Shown here piece by piece: positions 45,324-54,518 of a DNA stretch of 64,000 nucleotides. How positions within the stretch are numbered: position 1 is the stretch's first letter; each line of letters starts with the position of its first letter. A program made the translations under genes and the position numbers. The stretch covers positions 1 to 64,000 of the forward strand of contig CAVYON010000066.1 of the NCBI GenBank assembly GCA_963770035.1, given 5' to 3'. The DNA comes from Roseiarcus sp963770035 (GTDB lineage Bacteria; Pseudomonadota; Alphaproteobacteria; Rhizobiales; Beijerinckiaceae). A model generated the notes under the pieces. That model saw nothing but the letters and a program-made list of their open reading frames with translations, did no database searches and was not told the origin of the DNA.

Positions 45324-46625
45324 CTACTCGGCCGCCTTCTTCATCTCGGGATAGACGCAGGGCGCCATCTCCTTGGCGGCCGGGCGATGCAGCGGGATGA
45401 TCTTGGCCTCTTCGAACGGGAGGCCCAGCGTGGTCCACACGTCGACCAGCGCCTCGACCAGTTCCGCCACCTGCGCCTCGTTGTGGGCCGGGGTCGGGGT
45501 GATGCGCAGGCGCTCGGCGCCCTTGGCGACGGTCGGATAGTTGATCGGCTGGATGTAGATGGCGTGCCGGTCGAGCAGCATGGCGCTCGCCGCCTTGCAC
45601 TTCTTCGCATCGCCGACGAACACCGGCACGATATGCGAGGGGTTGTCCATTACCGGAATGCCGGCCGCCTTCAGCGCATGCTTAGTGAGCCGCGCCATGT
45701 GCTGATGCCGCTCACGCTCGACGTTCGAGGCCTTGAGGTGGCGCACCGCCGCCGCGGCGCTCGCTGCGACGCTGGGCGGCAGGGTCGAGGTGAAGATGAA
45801 CTGCGGCGCGTAGCTGCGCACCGCGTCGACCACCGCGGCGCTGGCCGCAATATAGCCGCCGAGCGAGCCGAAGCCCTTGGCCAGCGTGCCCTCGATCACA
45901 TCGATGCGATGGGCGAGCCCCTCGCGGTCGCTCACGCCCCCGCCGCGCGGCCCATAGAGGCCGACCGCGTGCACTTCGTCGATATAGCTCATCGCCTGGT
46001 ATTGCTCGCAGACGTCGAGGATCTCCTTGATCGGCGCGATGTCGCCGTCCATCGAATAGAGGCTCTCGAACACCACGAGCTTGGCGCGATCGATGGGTTC
46101 GGCGGCGAGCAATTCCTCGAGATGAGCGACGTCGTTGTGGCGCCACACCTTCTTCTCGCAGCCGGCGCGCCGGACGCCCTCGATCATCGAATTGTGGTTC
46201 AGCGCATCGCTGAGGATCAGGCAGTTCGGCAACAGGCTGGCGATCGTCGAGATCCCGGCCAGATTGGAGATCCAACCGGAGGTGAAGGCGAGCGCCGCGG
46301 GTTTGCCGTGCAGGTCGGCGAGTTCGGCCTCGAGCCGCACGATCGGGTGATGGGTGCCGGAAATGTTGCGGGTGCCGCCGGCGCCGGCGCCGTGGGCGCG
46401 CGCCGCCTGGACGGAGGCCTCGATCACCGCGGGGTGGAGGCCCATGCCGAGATAGTCGTTCGAGCACCAGACGGTGACTTCGCGCGGCTTGTCTTCTTCG
46501 CCCTCCGGACGCCACAGCGCCGTCGGGAACCGACTGGCGTCGCGTTCGAGATTGGCGAAGGTCCGGTAGCGCTCTTCCGCCTTCAGGCGGTCGATCGCAT
46601 CCGAAAAGCGCCGCTCATAGTCCAT
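45324..46625 (-). CDS. hemA: 5-aminolevulinate synthase
   Basis: PLP enzyme condensing glycine and succinyl-CoA, the first haem/bacteriochlorophyll step in alphaproteobacteria (C4 pathway). The 433-residue product has VTVWCSNDYLGMGLHPAVIE, GAGAGGTRNISGTHHPIVRL, DALNHNSMIEGVRRAGCEKK, SYIDEVHAVGLYGPRGGGVS and the PLP lysine in EGTLAKGFGSLGGYIAA. The ATG at 46625 (MDYERRFSDAI) matches the family start and follows AGAAAGGCAG. It is the last gene of the cytochrome-rich minus-strand series, 118 bases after the HiPIP gene, so haem supply may be co-regulated with cytochrome synthesis. It ends 93 bases from the IS1634 copy. Confidence 0.97.
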   Translation of the reverse strand: MDYERRFSDAIDRLKAEERYRTFANLERDASRFPTALWRPEGEEDKPREVTVWCSNDYLGMGLHPAVIEASVQAARAHGAGAGGTRNISGTHHPIVRLEAELADLHGKPAALAFTSGWISNLAGISTIASLLPNCLILSDALNHNSMIEGVRRAGCEKKVWRHNDVAHLEELLAAEPIDRAKLVVFESLYSMDGDIAPIKEILDVCEQYQAMSYIDEVHAVGLYGPRGGGVSDREGLAHRIDVIEGTLAKGFGSLGGYIAASAAVVDAVRSYAPQFIFTSTLPPSVAASAAAAVRHLKASNVERERHQHMARLTKHALKAAGIPVMDNPSHIVPVFVGDAKKCKAASAMLLDRHAIYIQPINYPTVAKGAERLRITPTPAHNEAQVAELVEALVDVWTTLGLPFEEAKIIPLHRPAAKEMAPCVYPEMKKAAE

Positions 46626-46742
46626 GGTCTGCCTTTCTGATGGGTGCGTTCCACGTCGAATTGGCGTCGGCCGCGATGACGCGCGAGCCAACGCCATTCG
46701 TGTCGAGGCCGCGCTTTCTGCAAGCGGCCCGCGGAGCAGTCT

Positions 46743-47018
46743 CTACTTCGCCGAGTAGATGTTGCACCATCCGTTGGCGGCGACCGGGCCTTCGACCGTC
46801 CGGCACTGGTTCGGCGGAATGAAGGGCTCGCAATTGGAGCATTTCTCATTGCCGTGCGGCGTGTCTTGATAGGCGACGTCCGCCTGAGCCTTCTTCTTCT
46901 TCGCCGCAAATGCGCGGCCGGACGCTCCGGCGATCGCGACGCCGGCGGCCGCGCATGCGGCGCCGTGCAGCAGTCCGCGGCGGGAAACCTCCGCCGAATA
47001 GAGCCGTATCTTGGCCAT
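46743..47018 (-). CDS. High-potential iron-sulfur protein (PioC-like)
   Basis: 91 residues: a twin-arginine signal (SRRGLLHGAACAAAGVAI, RR at 13-14) and a very short mature domain, YQDTPHGNEKCSNCEPFIPP, NQC, then GPVAANGWCNIY. The spacing C-x2-C-x8-C-x12-C fits the four cluster-binding cysteines of small HiPIPs, which are exported folded by Tat and carry electrons in the periplasm. In Rhodopseudomonas palustris a HiPIP (PioC) is the third gene of the pioABC iron-oxidation operon, so with pioA/pioB upstream this is its likely counterpart. The symbol is left empty because other genes intervene. Confidence 0.88.
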   Translation of the reverse strand: MAKIRLYSAEVSRRGLLHGAACAAAGVAIAGASGRAFAAKKKKAQADVAYQDTPHGNEKCSNCEPFIPPNQCRTVEGPVAANGWCNIYSAK

Positions 47019-47116
47019 CTCTGGGTTCTCCTCTTCACAAGTGATCCGGCTTGCGGCCGGACAGGTAACGGTTGATCACGCCACGGCCGAAGGTCGTGGC
47101 ATATGCTGAATGTCGC

Positions 47117-47908
47117 TCACGTGAGCGGAATATCTCCGCCCATCCGACGCAAAATCGCCTCCGGCGGCGTCATGAACCACATCTGGTAGAGCGTCACGAG
47201 CCACATGAACGCGAAGCACGCAGCCATCAGCATGCCTGCGCCAATCTCGGCCCACGCGAACGGATGGTAAAGCTTGATCAGATACCAGGACATGACGTCG
47301 ATCATGATCGCCAGGAATGGAAGGGCGATAACGCTGCACTTGAACCAGACCGGGCGAACATAGGCGTGGCTGAAGGCCAGCCCGACGATGAAGAAGATGA
47401 ACGTGATGCCGAAAAGGTGAATGTGCGAAACCCGGACCAGCGTGGCGATCGAAGCGCCGGTGTCCTGGGTCGTCACTTTCTTGACGCCCTCAAAGCTGGT
47501 GAAGTTCGGCAGGTGCGGATTGCGGCCGTCGTGGCATGTGAAGCAACGCTTCTCGACAATCGGCTTGATGTTCATATCGTAGTCTGGCTCCGACGCGCCG
47601 GCCCGCGCCCACCGAATGATGAGCGAGCGTTCGTCGTTCGGCAGCATGCCCGACATGGGGCCGCTCAGCGCGCCTTCCAGAATCGACCCTTTTCCGGTGC
47701 CCGAATAGCCGGCGACGATGTCCTCGTAGGTCAGCATCTTGGAATTGCCGCCCGCCCGGCCGGCGTAGGTAAAATAGATGTTCAGGAGCGCGAACAGATA
47801 GCCGAATCCGAGAATCAGCAGCATGCAGGTGAACAGCACCCGCAGACTGTAGGGTAGCTCGGAATAATGGCGGTAGAGCGCGTGCGGAGGAGGGGTTGTT
47901 TCTAGCAT
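47117..47908 (-). CDS. Membrane-anchored monoheme c-type cytochrome
   Basis: 263 residues with an unusual layout: one N-terminal membrane helix (LRVLFTCMLLILGFGYLFAL, about 22-41), a periplasmic domain with a single haem motif CFTCHDGRNP (about residue 121), then three membrane helices (HLFGITFIFFIVGLAFSHAY; VIALPFLAIMIDVMSWYLI; GAGMLMAACFAFMWLVTLYQ). Several His residues near the helix ends (SHIHLF, SHAY) could bind a b haem or contact quinone, which is inference. Spaced 98 bases from the HiPIP gene. Its place in the series suggests the inner-membrane entry point for electrons leaving periplasmic carriers. Confidence 0.75.
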   Translation of the reverse strand: MLETTPPPHALYRHYSELPYSLRVLFTCMLLILGFGYLFALLNIYFTYAGRAGGNSKMLTYEDIVAGYSGTGKGSILEGALSGPMSGMLPNDERSLIIRWARAGASEPDYDMNIKPIVEKRCFTCHDGRNPHLPNFTSFEGVKKVTTQDTGASIATLVRVSHIHLFGITFIFFIVGLAFSHAYVRPVWFKCSVIALPFLAIMIDVMSWYLIKLYHPFAWAEIGAGMLMAACFAFMWLVTLYQMWFMTPPEAILRRMGGDIPLT

Positions 47909-48076
47909 ACTTCAATCCATTGATCGCGCCCCAGGACGCTGTCCCAACCGGACTTGATTACTGGCGTCATGCCTCGGCTGACGCGTGTGCGTCCCGCCGG
48001 GTTCGACGCCCACCGTGCGACTCGCTGGGAGCGCCGATGCGTCGGGACCAACAAGCGCTGCCTCCAGAGTCCCATC

Positions 48077-49312
48077 TCATTTACCCGGTACGGCTATGAA
48101 AATCGCCGGGCGGCTCTTCTGATAGGCGTAGTACGCTGCGATCCCCTCGATGTCCGCGTCGGTGAGAATCGCCGCCATCGCGTCCATTTCAGGGCCCTTG
48201 CGATCGCCCTTCCGATAGGCCTTGAGGACCTTCTCGAGATAGTCGAGCCGCTGGCCAGCGAGGGCCGGCACATCGGGACGCGCGCTGTTGCCGTTGACGC
48301 CGTGGCAGCGGTCGCATTTGTCGGCCCACTCGACAGGACTCAGCGGCTTCGGGACATTGACCGGCTTCGGACCCTGGGCAGCGAAATAAGCGGCAAAGTT
48401 CGCCATCTCGACATCGTCGAGTTTCTTCGCCTTCGGGCTCATGGTGTCGTCGTCGCGCGTTCCGTCCTTATAGGCGCGCAGCGCCTTGATCATGTAGGAC
48501 GCGTCCTGCCCCGCCAGACTCGGCGTCGCGGCGCTCGAGGAGACGCCCGTTTCCCCGTGGCACTTGGCGCAGACGGCGAGCGCGTCCTTGGCGATCGGCG
48601 CTACGGGTGGGCTTGGCGTCTGCGCGCGCGTCAGGTTGTCGCTCTGCAGGGCGTAATAGAGGGCGACGCGCTTGAGATCCTGATCGCTCAGGGCGTCCAG
48701 CGCCTTCTTCATGTCGGCGTTCTTGTCGTCGACCGGCCGGTCGCCCTGCTTATAGGCCTGCATGGTTTCAAACAGATATTTCGGATTGATTCCGACCAGA
48801 CTCGGCACACCTTCCTTGTGGCTGACCCCATTGTCCCCATGGCATCTCGCGCAGGGCGCCGAGGCGGCTTTGCCGGCGGCGACCGGGTCGTCGTAGGTCG
48901 GCGCCGGTCCCTCGGGCTCGGGCCCCGGATCCAGGCTTGCGTAATAGGCGGCCACCTTCGCCAACGCTTGCTCGCTGAAGAACTTCATCAGGTTCATATT
49001 GTGGACCGGGTCGCCGCCCCCCGGCCGGTCACCCACCTGAAAAGCCCTCAGTTGGCGATAGACGTAGGACGGACGCTGGCCGGCGAGATCGGGGATGCCG
49101 GGCGTCGAGCTGATTCCCGCCGGACCATGGCACTTCGAGCAGGTCGTATCGGCGAGTTCCTTGCCGTCCCGGATGTCGTCGCTGGTTGCGTAAAGCGGAC
49201 GCATTTCATCGGCCGGCGCAAGCGGGGCCTGAGCGGAGGCGCCCAAAAGCGAAAGCACGAAGCCGGCGCCGCAGACCGCGAAAAAGCGCAGCGCGCTTTG
49301 AACGAAGGCCAT
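48077..49312 (-). CDS. Tetraheme c4-like cytochrome
   Basis: About 411 residues with a signal peptide (FFAVCGAGFVLSLLGASAQA) and four class I cytochrome domains in tandem. Their haem motifs are CSKCHGPAG, CARCHGDNG, CAKCHGETG and CDRCHGVNG; each is followed by a PDLAGQ/PSLVGI-type block and the Tyr-rich helix of c4 cytochromes. Ordinary cytochrome c4 has two such domains, so this looks like a doubled c4. It is a periplasmic electron carrier, probably linking the outer-membrane complex to inner-membrane acceptors. The ATG at 49312 is chosen; ATG at 49321 is possible. Confidence 0.88.
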   Translation of the reverse strand: MAFVQSALRFFAVCGAGFVLSLLGASAQAPLAPADEMRPLYATSDDIRDGKELADTTCSKCHGPAGISSTPGIPDLAGQRPSYVYRQLRAFQVGDRPGGGDPVHNMNLMKFFSEQALAKVAAYYASLDPGPEPEGPAPTYDDPVAAGKAASAPCARCHGDNGVSHKEGVPSLVGINPKYLFETMQAYKQGDRPVDDKNADMKKALDALSDQDLKRVALYYALQSDNLTRAQTPSPPVAPIAKDALAVCAKCHGETGVSSSAATPSLAGQDASYMIKALRAYKDGTRDDDTMSPKAKKLDDVEMANFAAYFAAQGPKPVNVPKPLSPVEWADKCDRCHGVNGNSARPDVPALAGQRLDYLEKVLKAYRKGDRKGPEMDAMAAILTDADIEGIAAYYAYQKSRPAIFIAVPGK

Positions 49313-49447
49313 TCCATACATCCGCAAAAATCTAGCCTTGCAACGCTGGACGCCGAGACGCCTGCGCGAGGAACGAGGTCCTGCGCATCGTCGATGTCAA
49401 AGGCGTTCGGATTGCGGCGTCCCACACACTCGCGACCTTCCGCCGCA

Positions 49448-49675
49448 TCACGACTGCCCGGTCTTGTGCGTCGGAGGCTCGCTCGGCTTTGGCGGAGGAT
49501 GGGGGGTCGGACAGGCGCGGAAGTAATTCTCGTATTGCCAGTCGCACGTCACCGTCTTCGGCCGCGACAGAAAATTCGAGTAGTCGGGACTGCCGAACTG
49601 CACGGTCGCCGAGGAATAGCCGGCCGTCGCAACCAGAAGCGCCGCGGCGGCGCCGAACGCCAGAGCTAGCCTCAT
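49448..49675 (-). CDS. Small secreted protein between pioB and the tetraheme cytochrome
   Basis: 75 residues. A clear signal peptide (LALAFGAAAALLVATAGYSS) is followed by a mature part of about 50 residues, FGSPDYSNFLSRPKTVTCDW and ENYFRACPTPHPPPKPSEPP. It has two Cys and a proline-rich tail. The ATG at 49675 follows AGGGACGAACG. No family is recognised. It sits inside the cytochrome series with 82 bases to pioB and 135 to the tetraheme gene, so it is likely co-expressed and exported to the periplasm or surface. Confidence 0.7.
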   Translation of the reverse strand: MRLALAFGAAAALLVATAGYSSATVQFGSPDYSNFLSRPKTVTCDWQYENYFRACPTPHPPPKPSEPPTHKTGQS

Positions 49676-49757
49676 CGTTCGTCCCTGCTCCCGTTGTTCC
49701 GCACGTCTTGACGTGCCGCTTTGACCGGTCATCGGAGTTCCGCCTTCCCCGCTGCGC

Positions 49758-52405
49758 TCACCACTTGACCAACAGGCTCGCCATGATCGCCTGCGCGGTA
49801 TAGTTCGGATTGTCGCCCGCCATGAAGATCATGTCCTTGAACGCCACGGTGCTCGCGTTCAGCGCCGAGTACATGTAGGGAGTCATGCCCGTCGTCTGCC
49901 AGTTCGTCACATTGTTGCGCTCGAACATGTACTTGAGCTGCAGATAAACCTCGGCCTTTCCGAACTGGCTGAGGTACGTCGGGTCCACCTTGTAGGTGAG
50001 CGCGACGTCGGCATGGGCGAAAGTCGTATTGGTGTCCGGATAGGCCGGATTGCCCGCGCTCGCGACACCGCAGGATATCCCCGTCGAATTGATCGCCAGA
50101 CAGCCCTGCTCAGGTCCCGTCAGCCAGGCGCCCTGGGCGAGTTCGTAGGTTCCGCTCACCTTGAGCGACAGGCGATCCGGGATGAGCTGGAAGGTCGAGC
50201 CGAGCATCCAGGTGTTGACGTTCTCGCTCATCCGGCTGTTGTACAGGGTCAGCGAGCTCAGCGCGATGCTGGACGTCGACGTGCCGGTCATCATCTGCAG
50301 AATGTTCTCGATACTATAGGCGCCGGTGAACGATACGTTCGGGTTGAATGCCCAGTCGACCTCAATGCCGGCGTTAAGGTGGTTGTCGGTGTTCAGGCCG
50401 AGCCCGTTGCTGGTCGCATAGAGAGCCAGGTCGCCCGGGTAACTGTCATATCGCCAGCCGAAGTTTGGCGTCACGGTCAGGCCGGAGATCGGCGTCGTGA
50501 TGTCGAAATAGAGGGTGCCGGCGTTGCGGTTCCGATTGGCGAGGTCGAAATCCTGCAGATACGGGATTCTCGACCATGCCCGTGGCCGTCGATCGGCACG
50601 CCCGCTGACATCACGTTGCCGACGAATTGCTGCCAGTTGTAATTTTGGTAACTCCGCCAGGCCAGCATCTCGTTGAAACGGATCGCGAGCCACTCGGTCG
50701 GATGGCCGGTAGCGAAAAACTTAGCCTGGAATTCATTGGTCTGGTTGGCCGCGGTTTCGGAATAGTCATACTGCTCCCAGCCGATGCTGCCGCCCATCGT
50801 GGCCCAGCTTGCCGGATTCCATGTTAGCTGCTCGGACGCGTCCTGCTTGGTATAGGACTGAAACAGGGTGGTGTGCGGCGCGTAGCTGCCGCCGCCGACG
50901 CTGCTCGGGCTGGATGAGGCGATCGCAGAGTCGTTGACCATCCAGTTGGCCAGCGTCAGCGGCGGCGTGTTGTTCTGATTGGAATAATACCGGTAGGTCA
51001 GCTTGTTCTGCAGGTTGGGCAGGAGCTGGGTGGTGATGACGTTGTTGGACAAAAACGTCTCGATCTGCCCGTTCAGGCTCGACCGCTGAATGGGAGACAA
51101 GTACTGGCCCGTCGCGATGGTCCCGTTCGAGTTCAACGTCAAGGGATAGAAGCCGGTCACGCCCGCGCCGTTGATCGTCATGGGGATGAACGACTGGTTC
51201 TGCGTCATGTAATTGTAGCTGAACGTCCCCATGTAGCGGTTGCGAACGAACCCCGGGAGGTCGACGCCGACCTGGGCGGTGACCATGTTGGAAGCGTTGT
51301 TCGGCTCCGTCCCCGACGAACCCATGCCGTAACAATTGGGCTTGGTTCCGGCATTGGCGACCGGACAGTTCGGCACGCCGCTGACCGGGCTGCCGGGGCC
51401 GCCGAACGGATTCATCGCGCTGAAGGAATTGTATTCGTCGGTGTAGATTGACGCGGCGTACTTCACCAAGCCGTTCCATTTCATGCCCCAGGGGGAAGTC
51501 CCATAATATTCGCCGGAGATGAAGGCGTTCTGGGTGTAGTCGTTGACGGGCATCGCCACCGCCGCCAATGGCGTCGTGGTGCTCGAACTGAACAGCATGC
51601 CCTCTTCCTGCACGCCGTAGCGATGTTCGTCGGTGTAACCGGCCTGGAAGTCCCAGGCCGGCGACGGCGTCCAGCGATAGTCGACTTCGCCGGTGTCGCG
51701 CTGGATGCCGACGTTGATGCGATGGACATTATCCTGAACGGTCGTCTGGACCGGCGTTACGCCGGGTTTGCAGGCGAGCGTTCCGGTCTGACCGGGCAAG
51801 TAACAGCCGAGCGGCTGCTTGGTGGCGGACGAGGCCGTCTGACCCGGATACCAGTTCAGCACCGGCACGGTCGAGTTGTTACCGGCGCCGGTCGCAAACG
51901 TTCCGCCGTTGAAGATCCCTCTGTAGAGCTGCTGGACGACGGTCGGCGGCATCCACAGGTTCCCGGAGCCCACCCCGTAGTAGGGCGTCTCCGCCGTGTT
52001 GCTGCGCAGGTCCGGCACGGAATAATAGCCAAAGGTCAGATATTGCTGGCCCGGCTGGTTGAGATCGACCTCGTAGGCCTGATTGTCGGTGCCGACGTTC
52101 TGCCCGAGCGCCTCGAACGTGTATTTGTAGTCATACCCCTGGGCGCCGAGGTCGAAGAAATTGAGGAAAACCGGGTTGGTCAGCGTGCCGAATTGGTTGA
52201 ACTTTGCGGCGCTGTTGTTGGGCGTCGTGCCGGGCTTTTCAATGAAGGCCTGGCCGCCGAATTCGGCGGAGGCGTGGTTCATCGTCCAACCCGAGGGACT
52301 CAAGGCCGGGAGGACCGGGAGATCGTCGGCGTGGGCCGCCGAAATGACCGCCATGCTGGCCGCCGCCGCCGTCCCGGTTAGAAACAGATGTCGCAAAGTT
52401 CTCAT
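49758..52405 (-). pseudogene. pioB: Outer-membrane beta-barrel of the MtrB/PioB family, one frameshift
   Basis: Barrel that sheathes the decaheme cytochrome so electrons can cross the outer membrane. It has a signal peptide (GTAAAASMAVISAAHA), then alternating aromatic strands such as GYDYKYTFEALG, VDYRWTPSPAWDFQAGYTDE and RYMGTFSYNYMTQNQSF, to GVPIDGHGHG. There, near 50578, a one-base shift is needed to continue RIPYLQDFDLANRNRNAGTL, TVTPNFGWRYDSYPGDLALY, and finish with the barrel-type ending IMASLLVKW. Corrected length is about 882 residues. Both halves keep full barrel character, so the shift is recent or a sequence error. If real, the system lacks its conduit. Confidence 0.85.
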
Positions 52406-52507
52406 TTTGCCCTGCCCTCGCCCACAAAGCGTCCCCCTCGGGTGTCGCAGTGCCGGCGGCCGAATTGAGTTCTTACTTTACCATTCGCGACCGTAACGCC
52501 TGACCAA

Positions 52508-54214
52508 TCACCTCTGGAACAGCTCGCCAGCCGGTGAATTCGAGCCGTGCACAAAGGTGTGGCAGTTTTGGCACGACCGGTTGATCGACTGGACCGTCAT
52601 CGGGTTGCCTGGATTTCCGTGGCCGGGGCCCATGTGACAGTTCTGGCAAAGGCGAGGACGCTGCATGATCAGCATGTACTCGTTCGTCGAGCCGTGCGGG
52701 TTGTGGCAATTGAGGCAGTTTTCGCGGACCGGCTCATGCTCCCAAAGGAACGGGCCGCGCTTGTCCGCATGGCACTTGTAGCAAGTCTCGTTGACCGAGG
52801 CTTCGATAAGCATCTTGTCCGTCGCGCTGCCATGCGGGTTGTGGCACGAGGAGCAGACGATCGTCCCGTTCATCAGCGGCATGTGCGAAGAGTTGACCAT
52901 CTTCGCGCGGATGTCCTTGTGACACTGGAAGCAGACCTCGGGCTCGGTGCTCTTGAGAAGCTGGAACTTGACCGACACCTTTTCCATGATCTGGTGGCAG
53001 TTGGTGCAGGCGAGGTCGCGGGTCTGATGGACGCTGCCGTCCCAATAGGTCCGCTGGCCGCGCTCGTGGCAGCTTAGGCAGATGGCGTTCCGCTCCGCGA
53101 CCGGGCGCGGGGAGTCCTTTCCGAACGAGATGATGTCGCCCGGCGCGCCGCTGTCGTCCGCCTTGGTCTTGGCGTGCTTCGACCCGGGGCCATGGCAGCT
53201 CTCGCAGCCTTCCTTCTCCTGCGAGTCGCGCGGATGGTGCAGGAAGATCTCGCCGTGCAGCGTCTGCTCGAAATTGCCGTACTGGCTGCGGTGGCACTTC
53301 AAGCAGACCTGGTTTCCGACATAGGTCGCCGGCCCCGTGTCGGTCGCGGCGTCCGCCTTCTTGGTCTTCGTCGCCTCCGAGGATGCGGCGGCGAGCACGA
53401 TCGGCTTCGCCTCGCTGTTGCCCTGGGCGAAGTTCGACAGCGTCGAATAGGCGTCCTTGGCGGCTGGCCTCGAGGCAGCGGAGGCATGGATTGCGTCGGC
53501 TGGCGCGGCTCGCGCCGGCGCGGCCGCATCGACAGTCGCCATCGAGCCGTGCAGCCCCGCGTGGATGGCGTCGTCCGGGGCGGAACCCCGGGAGGTCGCC
53601 GAGCCGTGCAGTCCCGCATGGATGGCGTCGTCCGGAGCGGGCCCCTGAGACGTCGACGATGCCCGCAAACGCGCGTGAACGGCGTCGTCGGGCGCGGAAC
53701 CCTGAGGTGAAGCCGGGGCGTCGGCGCCTTGGACGAAGGCCTTCAGCACGGAATAGGCGTCCGCCGGCGAAGCGGCGACGGCGCGCATACCCGCATGAAT
53801 CGCATCATCGGGCGCGGTGGCCTGCGGCGGCAGCGGAACGGTTCCCGACAAGTCGGCGACCCGGACGAAGTCGTGCAGCACGGCGTAGGGATCGCGTCCC
53901 GGCACACGTTTGGCCACGGGCGCCGTCTCCGCGCCCGGCGAGACCGTGAGAGCGATGGACACCACGCGCTGCGTCTGCACGAAGTCCTGCAGCGCGTTGA
54001 AAACGTCCGAACTGGCGCGGACGGGAAGATCTTGAGTCGGCTCGGCGAAGACGGGTTGGCCAAGCACGAACGCCGTGGCAATCAGGAGCCGCGCGGTGAG
54101 CGCCAACGTGGGTACGGTCTTGGCTGCGGCGGCGCGGCGAACGCGCCTGAAGAACTTTCGGCTCGATGGCGGGAGAAGGAGCAGGTCCAGCGCTTTTCGA
54201 AATTTCCCACTCAT
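52508..54214 (-). CDS. pioA: Decaheme c-type cytochrome, MtrA/PioA family, with repeat-bearing N-terminal extension
   Basis: 568 residues. An N-terminal export signal with a long basic lead (membrane part about 35-57) is followed by an extension of about 240 residues, then the decaheme domain (about 295-560) with ten CxxCH motifs: CLKCH, CESCH, CLSCH, CTNCH, CFQCH, CSSCH, CYKCH, CLNCH, CQNCH, CQNCH. This is the MtrA/DmsE fold that carries electrons through the outer membrane inside PioB. PioA of phototrophic iron oxidisers is also longer than MtrA at its N-terminus. The extension has two repeat types: DxYxxLxxFxQ (four times) and APDDAIHAGL (five). It is first in the minus-strand series, 102 bases before pioB. 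Confidence 0.92.
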   Translation of the reverse strand: MSGKFRKALDLLLLPPSSRKFFRRVRRAAAAKTVPTLALTARLLIATAFVLGQPVFAEPTQDLPVRASSDVFNALQDFVQTQRVVSIALTVSPGAETAPVAKRVPGRDPYAVLHDFVRVADLSGTVPLPPQATAPDDAIHAGMRAVAASPADAYSVLKAFVQGADAPASPQGSAPDDAVHARLRASSTSQGPAPDDAIHAGLHGSATSRGSAPDDAIHAGLHGSMATVDAAAPARAAPADAIHASAASRPAAKDAYSTLSNFAQGNSEAKPIVLAAASSEATKTKKADAATDTGPATYVGNQVCLKCHRSQYGNFEQTLHGEIFLHHPRDSQEKEGCESCHGPGSKHAKTKADDSGAPGDIISFGKDSPRPVAERNAICLSCHERGQRTYWDGSVHQTRDLACTNCHQIMEKVSVKFQLLKSTEPEVCFQCHKDIRAKMVNSSHMPLMNGTIVCSSCHNPHGSATDKMLIEASVNETCYKCHADKRGPFLWEHEPVRENCLNCHNPHGSTNEYMLIMQRPRLCQNCHMGPGHGNPGNPMTVQSINRSCQNCHTFVHGSNSPAGELFQR

Positions 54215-54449
54215 CCCCGCCTCGTTATTTTCTCGCCGCCGACCGCACTCGCCGCTTGGAATCGGCTTGCCCTTTTGGCCGGAGGTTAGCGGCTTTCAAG
54301 CGCCGAACAATGCTTAAGCCAGCCAAGGTTGCACTTTGATTCAGACCGTCACATTTTAGCCACAGCAACAGGTCGAAATGTTGGCGACATCTTGCCGAGG
54401 GCGAAACTCTCCGCAAGGCGATTTTTCAACAGAAATCAGCGGCAAAACA

Positions 54450-54469
54450 GCGCAGGTCTAGACCTGCGC
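54450..54469. promoter_or_regulatory. Perfect 20-bp palindrome upstream of pioA
   Basis: GCGCAGGTCTAGACCTGCGC is self-complementary over all 20 bases. It lies 236 bases upstream of pioA and 361 upstream of ccmI in the 616-base divergent region, and is a likely dimeric regulator site. Confidence 0.6.
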
Positions 54470-54499
54470 ATAGATCGCATGACCATAATTATTCATTCC

Positions 54500-54518
54500 C
54501 GGCAACACATTGTTGCCG
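54500..54518. promoter_or_regulatory. Second inverted repeat in the pioA-ccmI region
   Basis: CGGCAACA-CAT-TGTTGCCG, an 8-base perfect inverted repeat around 3 bases, 30 bases from the 20-bp palindrome. No other gene is credible between 54215 and 54830, so both palindromes lie in pure regulatory DNA. Confidence 0.6.

Noticed and set aside
45186..46640. 484-codon plus-strand frame over hemA
   Set aside because: Antisense to a complete 5-aminolevulinate synthase, and it begins inside the IS1634 end.
47954..49669. 571-codon plus-strand frame over the tetraheme cytochrome
   Set aside because: Antisense shadow; the minus strand has four CxxCH motifs and a signal peptide.
49758..50693. Second half of pioB as a separate gene
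   Set aside because: It starts mid-barrel, has no signal peptide and no ribosome-binding site, and continues the first half exactly after a one-base shift.
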